Assembly (NCBI GenBank): GCA_003265685.1
Contig: QJOU01000082.1
Span: forward strand, 1 to 43,832
DNA: 43,832 nt
Origin: Piscinibacter caeni
GTDB taxonomy: Bacteria > Pseudomonadota > Gammaproteobacteria > Burkholderiales > Burkholderiaceae_C
Direction of reading: 5' to 3'
The translations under genes and the position numbers were made by a program. Below, piece after piece: positions 1-11,353 of this stretch. How positions within the stretch are numbered: position 1 is the stretch's first letter; the number at the start of each line of letters is the position of its first letter. The notes below the pieces were generated by a model that did not search any database, had not been told where the DNA came from, and saw only the letters and a program-made list of their open reading frames with translations.

Positions 1-399
1 CCGCGCGGCGCCGAACGCAGCGCGCCGGTGGCGCAGCCGGCACCCAAGGTGGCCGCGGCGCCGGCCTGCGCCGACTGCGGCGTGGTCGAGTCGGTGCGGG
101 CGGTCAAGCGCAAGGGCGAGGCCAGTGGCGTCGGCGCGGTGGCCGGCGGCGTGCTCGGCGCGGCGGTCGGCAACCAGTTCGGCAAGGGCAACGGCCGGGC
201 CGCGATGACGGTGCTCGGCGCCGTCGGCGGCGGCGTGGCCGGTCACGAGGTCGAGAAGCAGGTCAAGAGCACCGTGGTCCACCAGGTCAGCGTGCGCATG
301 GACGACGGCAGCCTGCGCACCATCGAGCAGACGAGCGCGCCGGCCGTCGGCCAGCGCGTGCAGGTGCAGGGCCGCACGCTGAAGGCCCTGCCGGCCTGA
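1..399 (+). CDS. Glycine-zipper 2TM-domain protein, 3' part
   Basis: The reading frame is open from the first base of the window, so the 5' end is missing. A GTG at 28 is in frame but need not be the start. The visible part has a CADC motif near its beginning, then a Gly/Ala-rich stretch of about 45 residues with repeated GxxxG spacing (AVAGGVLGAAVGNQFG, then VLGAVGGGVAGHEVEKQV). This is typical of the glycine-zipper 2TM family (SlyB / 17-kDa antigen-like), which sits in or on the outer membrane. A small soluble tail follows. A signal peptide or lipobox would lie upstream and cannot be checked. The gene ends 3 bp before the convergent comM. Family assignment is good; function is unknown. Confidence 0.75.
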   Translation, partial: PRGAERSAPVAQPAPKVAAAPACADCGVVESVRAVKRKGEASGVGAVAGGVLGAAVGNQFGKGNGRAAMTVLGAVGGGVAGHEVEKQVKSTVVHQVSVRMDDGSLRTIEQTSAPAVGQRVQVQGRTLKALPA

Positions 400-402
400 G
401 CC

Positions 403-1923
403 TCACTGCACGGCCAGCACGCGCCGGTACTGGATCGCCTCGGCCAGGTGCGGCAGCGCGATCGTGTCGCTGCCGGCCAGGTCGGCGATGCTGCGCGCGA
501 TGCGCAGCACGCGGTGCCAGCTGCGTGCCGACCAGCCGAGCCGCGCCGCGGCGTTGCGCAGGAACTCGGCACCGGCGCTATCCAGCGCCGCGTGGCGTTC
601 GAGCGCCGCGCCGGCCAGTGATGCATTGAGCCCGCCCTGGCGCTGCAGGGCACGGCCGCGCGCGGCGGCCACACGCGCCGCGACCGGCGCGCTCGCCTCG
701 CCGTCCGGCGCGCGCTCCAGCGCCTCGGGCGCGACGGCGGGCACCTCCACCTGCAGGTCGATGCGGTCCAGCAGCGGGCCGCTGAGCCGGCCCTGGTAGC
801 GCGCCACCGTGTCGGGCGTGCAGCGGCAGGCGCGCAGCGGGCTGCCGAGGTGGCCGCAGGGGCAGGGGTTCATTGCGGCCAGCAGCTGGAAGCGGGCCGG
901 GAACTCGGCCTGGCGCGCCGCGCGCGAGATCGTGATGCGGCCGGTCTCGAGCGGCTCGCGCAGGGCCTCCAGGCTGGCCTTGGCGAACTCGGGCAGCTCG
1001 TCGAGGAACAGCACGCCGTGGTGCGCCAGCGAGATCTCGCCCGGCCGCGGCGGCGAACCGCCGCCCACCAGCGCCGCCGGCGAGGCGCTGTGGTGCGGCG
1101 CGCGCAGCACGCGCTGACCCCAGGCGAGCGGCACGAAGGCGCCGGTCAGGCTCAGCACCGCGGCCGACTCGAGCGCCTCCTCGTGCGTGAGCGGCGGCAG
1201 CAGGCCGGCGAAACGCTGCGCCAGCATCGACTTGCCCGAGCCCGGCGGCCCCACCATCAGCAGGCTGTGGCCGCCGACCGCGGCGATCTCGAGCGCCCGC
1301 TTGGCGGCGGCCTGGCCCTTCACGTCGCGCAGGTCCGGCAACGCGACGGCAGGCGCGGGCGCCGCAGCGCAGGCGGCCGGCAGGGCCGTGGCCGCGTCGC
1401 CCGGCAGCAGCGCGCGCACCACGTCCAGCAGGTGCGTGGCCGCCAGCACGCTGCGCCCGCCCACCTGCGCCGCATGGGCCGCGCTCTCGGCCGGCAGCAC
1501 CAGGGCGCGCGGCGACGTGGTGTCGTCGCGCCGCAGCGCCAGCGCCATCGCCAGCGCGCCGCGCACCGGGCGCAGCTCGCCGGCCAGCGAGAGCTCGCCG
1601 GCGAACTCGAAGTCCGCGAGCCGGGCCGCGTCGAGCTGCCCGCTCGCGGCCAGCAGGCCGAGCGCGATCGGCAGGTCGAAGCGGCCGGATTCCTTGGGCA
1701 GCTCGGCCGGCGCCAGGTTCACCGTGATGCGCTTGTTGGCCGGGAACTCGAGCCCGCTGGTCTGCAGGGCGGCACGCACCCGTTCGCGCGACTCCTTGAC
1801 CTCGGTCTCCGCGAGGCCCACCAGCGTGAAGCTCGGCAGGCCGTTGGCGAGGTGCACCTCGACCGTCACCGCCGGGGCGCGCAGCCCGTCGAGCGCGCGG
1901 CTGTGGACGACGGCCAGCGACAT
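403..1923 (-). CDS. comM: YifB/ComM-family Mg-chelatase-like AAA+ ATPase
   Basis: A 506-residue protein, the usual length for YifB/ComM. The N-terminal third is the Lon-protease-like (ChlI) domain without an ATPase site. The AAA+ Mg-chelatase domain begins near residue 200, with Walker A GPPGSGKSM at about 225-233 and Walker B-like LFLDELPEF further on. A CPCG motif follows, and the C-terminal Mg-chelatase-like domain closes the protein. ComM is known as a hexameric helicase that promotes branch migration during natural transformation. That role here is inferred from family. The start at 1923 is divergent from the LysR gene, with 58 bp between them, so the two promoters must be very close. 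Confidence 0.93.
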   Translation of the reverse strand: MSLAVVHSRALDGLRAPAVTVEVHLANGLPSFTLVGLAETEVKESRERVRAALQTSGLEFPANKRITVNLAPAELPKESGRFDLPIALGLLAASGQLDAARLADFEFAGELSLAGELRPVRGALAMALALRRDDTTSPRALVLPAESAAHAAQVGGRSVLAATHLLDVVRALLPGDAATALPAACAAAPAPAVALPDLRDVKGQAAAKRALEIAAVGGHSLLMVGPPGSGKSMLAQRFAGLLPPLTHEEALESAAVLSLTGAFVPLAWGQRVLRAPHHSASPAALVGGGSPPRPGEISLAHHGVLFLDELPEFAKASLEALREPLETGRITISRAARQAEFPARFQLLAAMNPCPCGHLGSPLRACRCTPDTVARYQGRLSGPLLDRIDLQVEVPAVAPEALERAPDGEASAPVAARVAAARGRALQRQGGLNASLAGAALERHAALDSAGAEFLRNAAARLGWSARSWHRVLRIARSIADLAGSDTIALPHLAEAIQYRRVLAVQ

Positions 1924-1981
1924 CGGTCCTTCCCCTCCCTTGGCGGGGCATTGTGCCTGCTACATTGGCCGCCACGCCCCC

Positions 1982-2911
1982 ATGAACCTGACCCAGCTGC
2001 GCTACTTCGTCCGCGTTGCCGAGATGGGCAGCTTCAGCAAGGCCGCCATCGAGCTGGACGTCGCGCAGCCGGCGCTGAGCCGCCAGGTGCGCCTGCTCGA
2101 GACCGACCTGCACGTCAACCTGCTGCAGCGCACCGGCCGCGGGGTGCTGCTCACCGAGCCGGGCAAGCGGCTGTTCGACCATGCGGTGGCCATCCTGCAG
2201 CTGGTGGCGCGCGCCCGCGAGGACGTCAGCGCGAGCCGCGACGAGGCCAGCGGCCGCATCGTCGTCGGCCTGCCGCCGAGCATGGGCCGGCTGCTCACGC
2301 TGCCGCTGGTCGATGCCTTCGAGCGCGAGCTGCCCAAGGCGCGGCTGGCCATCGTCGAGGGACTGTCGACGCACATCGTCGAGTGGATCTCGACCGGGCG
2401 CGTCGACCTCGGCCTGATCCACAACCCCGAGGCCAACCCGGCGATCGAGACCCTGCCGGTGCTCGACGAGCCGCTGTGCCTGGTCAGCGCGGCCAAGGGA
2501 GCACGCGGCGACGCGGCCCGCAAGGCCGCGCCGCTGCCCTTTGCCGAGCTGGCCAAGCTGCCGCTGGTCGTGCCCGAGCAAACCCACGCGATCCGCAAGC
2601 TGCTCGAGACGCAGGCGGCGCTGGCCGGGCTGAAGCTGAACATCGCCTACGAGGTGTCCAGCGTGCAGGCGATCCTGGAGCTGGTGCGGCATGGCCATGG
2701 CAACGCGGTGCTGGCGCGCAGCGCGGTGCTGGCCTCGGAGCAGGCCGGCGCGCTGCGCGTGCAGCCGCTGGCCGAGGCGGCGCTGACGAGCCGGCTGTGC
2801 ATGGCCGTCTCGGCGCACAAGCCGGCCACGCCGGTGCTACGCCAGGCGATGCGGCTGCTCAACGAACTGGTGCTGGCCACCGCCCGGCCCGGCCATAACA
2901 AGCTGCGATAG
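1982..2911 (+). CDS. LysR-family transcriptional regulator, probable regulator of the protocatechuate operon
   Basis: A 309-residue LysR-type regulator. The N-terminal winged helix-turn-helix is clear (MNLTQLRYFVRVAEMGSFSKAA, then QPALSRQVRLLE), and residues from about 90 form the PBP2-like effector domain. The ATG at 1982 was chosen because the protein then begins exactly at the canonical LysR N-terminus, although the frame is open further upstream. It lies 79 bp before the protocatechuate operon on the same strand. In Comamonas the LysR protein PmdR controls the equivalent pmd operon, so a PmdR-like role with a pathway intermediate as effector is a reasonable inference. The inverted repeat at 2896-2917, overlapping its stop codon, is a candidate binding site. 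Family call is certain; the regulated target is inferred. Confidence 0.92.
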   Translation: MNLTQLRYFVRVAEMGSFSKAAIELDVAQPALSRQVRLLETDLHVNLLQRTGRGVLLTEPGKRLFDHAVAILQLVARAREDVSASRDEASGRIVVGLPPSMGRLLTLPLVDAFERELPKARLAIVEGLSTHIVEWISTGRVDLGLIHNPEANPAIETLPVLDEPLCLVSAAKGARGDAARKAAPLPFAELAKLPLVVPEQTHAIRKLLETQAALAGLKLNIAYEVSSVQAILELVRHGHGNAVLARSAVLASEQAGALRVQPLAEAALTSRLCMAVSAHKPATPVLRQAMRLLNELVLATARPGHNKLR

Positions 2912-2917
2912 CTGTTA
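2896..2917. promoter_or_regulatory. Candidate LysR-type operator (inverted repeat)
   Basis: An imperfect inverted repeat with arms TAACAAGCT and AGCTGTTA around GCGAT, unusually AT-rich for this DNA. It overlaps the stop codon of the LysR gene. It is centred about 60 bp upstream of the start predicted from the -35/-10 pair at 2932-2960, where LysR proteins normally bind. The T-N11-A pattern is present but weakly informative. Regulatory function is inferred. Confidence 0.4.
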
Positions 2918-2931
2918 GCGGGGCCCCTTTC

Positions 2932-2960
2932 TTGTGAGGGTCGGGGGCGACGCCCAGAAT
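2932..2960 (+). promoter_or_regulatory. Candidate sigma-70 promoter of the protocatechuate operon
   Basis: TTGTGA at 2932-2937 and CAGAAT at 2955-2960 are separated by exactly 17 bp. Each hexamer matches four of six consensus positions, as expected for an activator-dependent promoter. Predicted transcription would start near 2967, with a leader of about 25 bases before the first gene at 2991. Confidence 0.4.
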
Positions 2961-2990
2961 CCCGGCACTTCTCCACGCCCCGAGCACCCC

Positions 2991-3680
2991 ATGCCCACCC
3001 CGCTGACCGGCATCTCCTCGATGGCCACCCGCGCCCTGCTGGCGGACCTGGTGGCCGCCTGGCACGCCCAGGGCGGCGCCGTGGTGACGATCGAGTCGGT
3101 CGGCGGCGTCGATGCGACCCGGCGGGTGCAGGCCGGCGAGGCCTTCGACCTGGTGGTGCTGGCGGCCGACGCGATCGATAAGCTGCTCGCCGCCGGCCAC
3201 GCCGTGCCGGGCAGCCGGGTCGACCTGGTGCGCTCCGGCGTGGCGGTGGCGGTGCGCGAGGGGGCGCCGTTGCCCGACATCACCAGCGAGGCGGCGGTGC
3301 AGCAGTCCCTGCTCGCGGCGCGTTCGATCGGCTACTCCACCGGCCCGAGCGGCACCGCGCTGCTCGCGCTGTTCGAGCGCTGGGGCCTTGCCGAGCAATT
3401 GAAGGGGCGCCTGGTGCAGGCCCGCCCCGGCGTGCCGGTGGCCACGCTGGTGGCCGGTGGCGAGGCCGAGGTCGGCGTGCAGCAGCTCAGCGAACTGCTG
3501 AACGTGCCGGGCATCCGCATCGTCGGCCCGCTGCCCGAGCCGATCCAGATCACCACCGTCTTTGCCGGCGCGGTCTGCAGCGCGTCGGCGCAGCGCGACG
3601 CGGTGCGCGCGCTGCTGGACTTCTGGGCCTCTCCCGGGACCGCGGCGACCAAGCGGTGCCACGGTATGGAGCCGGCCTGA
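2991..3680 (+). CDS. Substrate-binding (PBP2/ModA-like) protein without signal peptide
   Basis: A 229-residue type-2 periplasmic-binding-fold protein of the ModA/SBP_bac_11 kind. It shows VTIESVGGVDATRRVQAGEAFDLVV near the N-terminus, a middle segment with GYSTGPSGTALLALFERWGL, and a C-terminal segment resembling ModA-type solute-binding proteins. The ATG at 2991 gives MPTPLTGISS at the N-terminus. No hydrophobic signal peptide is present from this start or from an in-frame GTG at 2934, so the protein may stay in the cytoplasm. No permease or ATPase gene accompanies it. It is the first gene of the protocatechuate operon, 32 bp ahead of ligJ. It could be an intracellular binder of an aromatic acid or intermediate. 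The function is not known. Confidence 0.75.
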   Translation: MPTPLTGISSMATRALLADLVAAWHAQGGAVVTIESVGGVDATRRVQAGEAFDLVVLAADAIDKLLAAGHAVPGSRVDLVRSGVAVAVREGAPLPDITSEAAVQQSLLAARSIGYSTGPSGTALLALFERWGLAEQLKGRLVQARPGVPVATLVAGGEAEVGVQQLSELLNVPGIRIVGPLPEPIQITTVFAGAVCSASAQRDAVRALLDFWASPGTAATKRCHGMEPA

Positions 3681-3712
3681 ACGCACACGAGAGGACCCGA
3701 GGAGACACGCCC

Positions 3713-4741
3713 ATGATCATCGACATCCACGGCCACTACACCACCGCCCCCAAGGCGCTGGAGAACTGGCGCAACCAGCAGATCGCCGGCATCAAGGACC
3801 CGGCGGCCAGGCCCCGGGCGAGCGACCTGAAGATCTCCGACGACGAGATCCGCGAGACCATCGAGACCAACCAGCTCGCCAAGATGCGCGAGCGCGGCTC
3901 CGACCTGACGATCTTCAGCCCGCGCGCCAGCTTCATGGCGCACCACATCGGCGACTTCGAGGTCTCGAGCACCTGGGCGGCGATCTGCAACGAACTCTGC
4001 TTCCGCGTCGCGCAGCTGTTCCCGGATCACTTCATCCCCGCCGCGATGCTGCCGCAGAGCCCGGGCGTCGATCCGGCCACCTGCATCCCCGAACTGGTGA
4101 AGTGCGTCGAGCAGTACGGCAACGTCGCGCTGAACCTGAACCCGGACCCGTCCGGCGGCCACTGGACCAGCCCGCCGCTGACCGACCGCGCCTGGTACCC
4201 GATCTACGAGAAGATGGTCGAGTACGACATCCCGGCGATGATCCACGTCAGCACCTCGTGCAACGCGTGTTTCCACACCACCGGTGCGCACTACATCAAC
4301 GCCGACACCACGGCCGTGATGCAGCTGATCCAGGGTGACCTGTTCAAGGATTTCCCTACCCTGAAGTTCGTCATCCCGCACGGCGGCGGCGCGGCGCCCT
4401 ACCACTGGGGCCGCTACCGCGGCCTGGCGCAGGAGCTGAAGAAGCCGCTGCTGAAGGACCACCTGCTGAAGAACATCTACTTCGACACCTGCGTGTACCA
4501 CCAGCCCGGCATCGACCTGCTGACGCGCGTGATCCCGGTCGAGAACATCCTGTTCGCCAGCGAGATGATCGGCGCGGTGCGCGGCGTGGACCCGGAGACC
4601 GGCTTCAACTACGACGACACCAAGCGCTACATCGAGGCGAGCACGCAGCTGAGCGCCGCGCAGAAGCACATGATCTACGAGGGCAATGCACGACGTGTCT
4701 ATTCGCGCCTCGATGCCGCGCTCAAGAAGAAGGGGAAGTAA
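3713..4741 (+). CDS. ligJ: 4-Oxalomesaconate hydratase (LigJ/PmdE type)
   Basis: A 342-residue amidohydrolase-superfamily enzyme. It hydrates 4-oxalomesaconate to 4-carboxy-4-hydroxy-2-oxoadipate in the protocatechuate 4,5-cleavage pathway. The metal-site residues expected for LigJ are in place: His6 and His8 in DIHGH, His178 in AMIHVSTSC and Glu284 in FASEMIG. His223 lies in IPHGGGAAPYHWGR. The ATG at 3713 follows a purine-rich GAGGAGAC-like sequence and gives the DIHGH motif at its usual place. LigK starts 3 bp after the stop. Order and products match pmdE-pmdF of Comamonas testosteroni. Confidence 0.92.
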   Translation: MIIDIHGHYTTAPKALENWRNQQIAGIKDPAARPRASDLKISDDEIRETIETNQLAKMRERGSDLTIFSPRASFMAHHIGDFEVSSTWAAICNELCFRVAQLFPDHFIPAAMLPQSPGVDPATCIPELVKCVEQYGNVALNLNPDPSGGHWTSPPLTDRAWYPIYEKMVEYDIPAMIHVSTSCNACFHTTGAHYINADTTAVMQLIQGDLFKDFPTLKFVIPHGGGAAPYHWGRYRGLAQELKKPLLKDHLLKNIYFDTCVYHQPGIDLLTRVIPVENILFASEMIGAVRGVDPETGFNYDDTKRYIEASTQLSAAQKHMIYEGNARRVYSRLDAALKKKGK

Positions 4742-4744
4742 GTC

Positions 4745-5428
4745 ATGTACGAACTCGGAGTCGTCTACCGCAACATCCAGCGCACCGACGCGGCCGTGCG
4801 CGACGGCCTGGCCAAATTCGGCAGTGCCACGGTGCACGAGGCGATGGGCCGTGTCGGCCTGCTCAAGCCCTACATGCGCCCGATCTACGCCGGTGCGCAG
4901 GTCTCCGGTACCGCGGTGACGGTGCTGCTGCAGCCGGGCGACAACTGGATGATGCATGTCGCGGCGGAGCAGATCCAGCCAGGCGACATCGTCGTGGCGG
5001 CCGTCACCGCCGAGTGCACCGACGGTTACTTCGGCGACCTGCTGGCCACCAGCTTCCAGGCGCGCGGCGCGCGGGCCCTGATCATCGACGCCGGCGTGCG
5101 CGACGTGAAGACCTTGCAGCAGATGGACTTCCCGGTCTGGAGCAAGGCGATCAGCAGCAAGGGCACGATCAAGGCGACGCTCGGCTCGGTGAACATCCCA
5201 GTGGTCTGCGCCGGCGCGTACGTGACGCCCGGCGACGTGATCGTGGCCGACGACGACGGTGTGGTCTGCGTGCCGCGCGCCATGGCCGCCAAGGCACTCG
5301 AGGCCGCCGCCGCGCGCGAGGCCAACGAGGGCGAGAAGCGCGCCAAGCTGGCCTCCGGCGTGCTGGGCCTGGACATGTACAAGATGCGCGAGCCGCTGGC
5401 CAAGGCCGGGCTGAAGTACATCGACTGA
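4745..5428 (+). CDS. ligK: 4-Carboxy-4-hydroxy-2-oxoadipate aldolase (LigK/PmdF type)
   Basis: A 227-residue class II pyruvate aldolase of the HMG/CHA aldolase (RraA-like fold) family, at full family length. It cleaves 4-carboxy-4-hydroxy-2-oxoadipate to pyruvate and oxaloacetate, the last step of the pathway. Conserved features are [21 protein letters not shown] with Gly97-Asp98, and Arg119-Asp120 in GVRD, the residues that hold substrate and metal in this family. The C-terminal tail ([21 protein letters not shown]) is typical of LigK and absent from RraA. The coding sequence is separated by single-digit gaps from ligJ and from the following oxidoreductase, so co-translation is likely. Confidence 0.93.
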   Translation: MYELGVVYRNIQRTDAAVRDGLAKFGSATVHEAMGRVGLLKPYMRPIYAGAQVSGTAVTVLLQPGDNWMMHVAAEQIQPGDIVVAAVTAECTDGYFGDLLATSFQARGARALIIDAGVRDVKTLQQMDFPVWSKAISSKGTIKATLGSVNIPVVCAGAYVTPGDVIVADDDGVVCVPRAMAAKALEAAAAREANEGEKRAKLASGVLGLDMYKMREPLAKAGLKYID

Positions 5429-5429
5429 C

Positions 5430-6326
5430 ATGAAGATCGCGCTGATCGGCTACGGCGAGGTCGGCCGGATCCTCGCGGAGGATCTGAAGGGGCACGAGCT
5501 GGCGGCCTACGACCTGAAGCTCGAGGACGAGCGCGGCAATGCGCTGCGCGAACAGGCGGCCGGCATCGGCGTGCGGCTCGCGGCTTCGCATGCCGACGCG
5601 GTGCGCGGTGCGGAACTGGTCGTCTCGGCCGTCACGGCGAGCCAGGCCGTCGCGGTGGCCGAGGCCGGTGCGCCCGGCCTCGCCCCGGGTGCGTTCTTCC
5701 TCGATTTCAACTCCGCCTCGCCCGGCGCCAAGGGCCGCGCCGCGCAGATCGTGAACGCCGCCGGCGGTCGTTACGTCGAGGGTGCGGTGATGACCTCGGT
5801 GCCGCCCTACCGCATCAGGGTACCGCTGCTGCTCGGCGGTCCGCAGGCCGCGGCGCTCGAGCCGGTGCTCGCCGGCCTGGGCTTCGCGCCCAAGGTGGCG
5901 AGCGAGACCCTCGGCGTGGCCAGCGCCACCAAGATGTGCCGCAGCGTGATGATCAAGGGCTTCGAGGCGATGGTGATCGAGAGCTTCACCGCGGCGCGCC
6001 ACTACGGTGTGGAAGACGCGGTGATCGCCTCGCTGAAGGAAACCTTTCCCGGCATCGACTGGGAGAAGCAGGCCGCCTACTTCTTCCAGCGCGTCATCGA
6101 ACATGGTCGGCGCCGCAGCGAGGAGGTGCGCGAAGTCGCGCAGACCGTGCGCGAGGCCGGCCTCGAACCCTGGAGCGCTGCCGGCACCGCCGAGCGCCAG
6201 GCCTGGGTGGCCGACCTGGCCGACGCCGGGCTGTTCGGCGCCAGGGGCACGCCGGCATTCGCCCGCAGCCCCGACTGGCGCATCGAAGCCGACCGAATCC
6301 TCGAACACCTCAGGAAGAGCGACTGA
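5430..6326 (+). CDS. NAD(P)-binding oxidoreductase with DUF1932 domain
   Basis: A 298-residue protein. The N-terminal Rossmann domain (GYGEVGRILAEDL at about residues 7-19) belongs to the 6-phosphogluconate/beta-hydroxyacid dehydrogenase group. FNSASPGAKG sits where that family has its substrate loop. From about residue 170 the chain matches DUF1932 (ATKMCRSVMIKGFEAMVIES), which includes the conserved Lys of this superfamily. It starts 1 bp after the ligK stop, and its stop overlaps the ligI start (TGATG). It should therefore be made in step with the pathway enzymes. No step of the known protocatechuate 4,5-pathway needs such an enzyme, so it may handle a side product or a related substrate. 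The substrate is unknown. Confidence 0.85.
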   Translation: MKIALIGYGEVGRILAEDLKGHELAAYDLKLEDERGNALREQAAGIGVRLAASHADAVRGAELVVSAVTASQAVAVAEAGAPGLAPGAFFLDFNSASPGAKGRAAQIVNAAGGRYVEGAVMTSVPPYRIRVPLLLGGPQAAALEPVLAGLGFAPKVASETLGVASATKMCRSVMIKGFEAMVIESFTAARHYGVEDAVIASLKETFPGIDWEKQAAYFFQRVIEHGRRRSEEVREVAQTVREAGLEPWSAAGTAERQAWVADLADAGLFGARGTPAFARSPDWRIEADRILEHLRKSD

Positions 6327-7240
6327 TGGAATTCACCAAGACCCCCGGCTGGCTGGACTGGTACGCCGGCCCGAGCAAGCCGCAGTTCGTGCTGCCGCCC
6401 GGCAGCGTCGACGCGCATTGCCATGTGTTCGGCCCCGGTGCCGAATTCCCGTTCGCCCCGGAGCGCAAGTACACGCCCTGCGATGCGAGCAAGCAGCAGC
6501 TGTTTGCGCTGCGTGATCACCTCGGCTTCGCGCGCAACGTGATCGTGCAGGCCACCTGCCACGGCGCCGACAACCGTGCGATGGTCGACGCCTGCCTGGC
6601 CTCGAATGGCAAGGCGCGCGGCGTGGCCACCGTCAAGCGCAGCATCACCGACGATGAACTGAAGCAGCTGCACGCGGCCGGCGTGCGCGGCGTGCGCTTC
6701 AACTTCGTCAAGCGGCTGGTCGACTTCACGCCCAAGGACGAGCTGATGGAGATCGCCGGGCGCATCGCGAAGCTCGGCTGGCACGTCGTCATCTACTTCG
6801 AGGCGGTCGACCTGCCCGAGCTGTGGGACTTCTTCACCGCGCTGCCGACCACCGTCGTGGTCGACCACATGGGCCGGCCGGACGTTTCCAAGCCGATCGA
6901 CGGCCCCGAGTTCGAGCTGTTCGTCAAGTTCATGCGCGAGCATCCGAACGTGTGGAGCAAGGTGAGCTGCCCGGAGCGCCTGTCCGTCTCCGGCCCGCCC
7001 GCGCTGAATGGTGAACGCCACGCCTACCGCGACGTGATCCCGTTCGCACGCCGCATCGTCGAGACCTTCCCGGACCGGGTGTTGTGGGGCACCGACTGGC
7101 CGCACCCGAACCTGAAGAACCACATGCCCGACGACGGGCTGCTGGTCGACTTCATCCCGCACATCGCCACCACGCCGGCCTTGCAGAAGAAGCTGCTGGT
7201 CGACAATCCGATGCGCCTGTACTGGCCGGAGGAAGTCTGA
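6326..7240 (+). CDS. ligI: 2-Pyrone-4,6-dicarboxylate hydrolase (LigI/PmdD type)
   Basis: A 304-residue amidohydrolase that opens the lactone 2-pyrone-4,6-dicarboxylate to 4-oxalomesaconate. His31 and His33 in SVDAHCHVFGP match the catalytic histidines of LigI, and GTDWPHPN near residue 250 carries the catalytic Asp. The N-terminal lid region and length agree with the family. The ATG at 6326 overlaps the previous stop by one base, so its translation is probably coupled. The gene lies directly before ligA, as in the Comamonas pmd cluster. Confidence 0.93.
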   Translation: MEFTKTPGWLDWYAGPSKPQFVLPPGSVDAHCHVFGPGAEFPFAPERKYTPCDASKQQLFALRDHLGFARNVIVQATCHGADNRAMVDACLASNGKARGVATVKRSITDDELKQLHAAGVRGVRFNFVKRLVDFTPKDELMEIAGRIAKLGWHVVIYFEAVDLPELWDFFTALPTTVVVDHMGRPDVSKPIDGPEFELFVKFMREHPNVWSKVSCPERLSVSGPPALNGERHAYRDVIPFARRIVETFPDRVLWGTDWPHPNLKNHMPDDGLLVDFIPHIATTPALQKKLLVDNPMRLYWPEEV

Positions 7241-7241
7241 G

Positions 7242-10431
<3,190 letters not shown>

Positions 10432-10435
<4 letters not shown>

Positions 10436-11163
10436 GCACCGCCGAGACCCTGGTGCTGCTGCCGGGCCTGATGTGTGACGGCGCGGTCTGGGCCGACCAG
10501 GTCGCTGCGCTCGGCGCCGCGCGCATGGTGGTCGTACCGACCTACGGTGAGCTCGATTCGCTCGGTGCGATGGCGGAGCATGTGCTTACCCTCGTGCCGC
10601 CCGGCCCGCTGGCGGTCGCCGGCCATTCGATGGGCGGGCGCGTGGCCTTCGAGGTCCTGCGCCGTGCACCCGAGCGGGTGGCGCGGCTCGCGCTGCTCGA
10701 CACCTCGTACCACCCGCTGCCCGGGGGCGAGGCCGGCGAGCGCGAACGTGCCGGCCGCCTGGCGCTGCTGGCCATCGCGCGCGAGCAGGGCATGCGTGCG
10801 ATGGCCCGCGAGTGGGCCCAGGGCATGCTGCACCCGAGCCGGCTCGGCACGCCGCTGTTCGAGGCGGTGCTCGACATGTTCGAGCGCCGCACGCCGGTGC
10901 AGTTCGCGGCCCAGATCGAGGCGCTGCTGGCCCGTCCGGACGCTACGCCGCTGCTCGGCCGGATCCGCGTGCCCACGCTGCTGCTGTGCGGCCGCGAGGA
11001 CGGCTGGAGCCCGCCGGCGCGCCACGAGTTCATGCAGGCGCAGGTGGCAGGCGCACGCCTGATCGTGCTCGAGCGCTGCGGTCACATGAGCACGATGGAG
11101 CAGCCGGCGGCGGTGACGGCCGCGCTGGCGCGCTGGCTGGCCGAACCTCTTCAGGCGGCCTGA
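10432..11163 (+). CDS. Alpha/beta-fold hydrolase, probable CTG start
   Basis: A protein of about 243 residues with the alpha/beta hydrolase fold. It has an N-terminal strand LVLLPGLMCDGAVW, nucleophile elbow AGHSMGG (catalytic Ser near residue 63), acid region LLLCGREDGWSPP and catalytic His in ERCGHMSTMEQP. No ATG or GTG lies at the proper N-terminus. A CTG at 10432 overlaps the reductase stop and follows a strong GGAGGAG Shine-Dalgarno, so it is the best start. The next GTG, at 10453, would cut into the first strand. It is the last gene of the operon and might hydrolyse an ester or amide precursor of protocatechuate. Fold is certain, substrate unknown. Confidence 0.85.
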
Positions 11164-11185
11164 ACCCGGCGCGCGCCCGCCTGGG

Positions 11186-11230
11186 CGCACCACGCCGGTG
11201 ATCCGCTGATCGATGCACCGAAACGGGGCG
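11186..11230. promoter_or_regulatory. Candidate tandem NtrC enhancer sites
   Basis: Two 17-bp elements match the NtrC consensus TGCACC-N5-GGTGCA. CGCACC-N5-GGTGAT at 11186-11202 matches 9 of 12 positions. TGCACC-N5-GGGGCG at 11214-11230 matches 10 of 12. They lie about 70-110 bp upstream of the sigma-54 promoter at 11293, a usual enhancer distance. A weaker TGC-N11-GCA match is at 11253-11269. NtrC binding is inferred. Confidence 0.5.
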
Positions 11231-11292
11231 GCGACGCAGGGCTACCGGGCCGTGCACGCGCATCCCGCATGCGCAGACGCCGTTGTGGGCTG

Positions 11293-11308
11293 TGGCACAG
11301 AAGCTGCA
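11293..11308 (+). promoter_or_regulatory. Sigma-54 (RpoN) promoter for porin-glnK-amtB
   Basis: TGGCACAGAAGCTGCA fits the -24/-12 consensus (TGGCAC-R-N4-YTGCW) at every defined position. GG is at 11294-11295 and GC at 11306-11307, 10 bp apart. It lies 45 bp before the porin start. Sigma-54 plus NtrC control is the known regime for glnK-amtB, so nitrogen limitation should switch this operon on. Confidence 0.8.
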
Positions 11309-11353
11309 GAAGGTGCGGCAAGGCACCCATCCCATCAACCGGAGTCACCCACG

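Noticed and set aside
578-2818. Overlapping long frames on both strands around comM and the LysR gene
   Set aside because: They are shadows of two well-recognised genes; the translations are compositional only.
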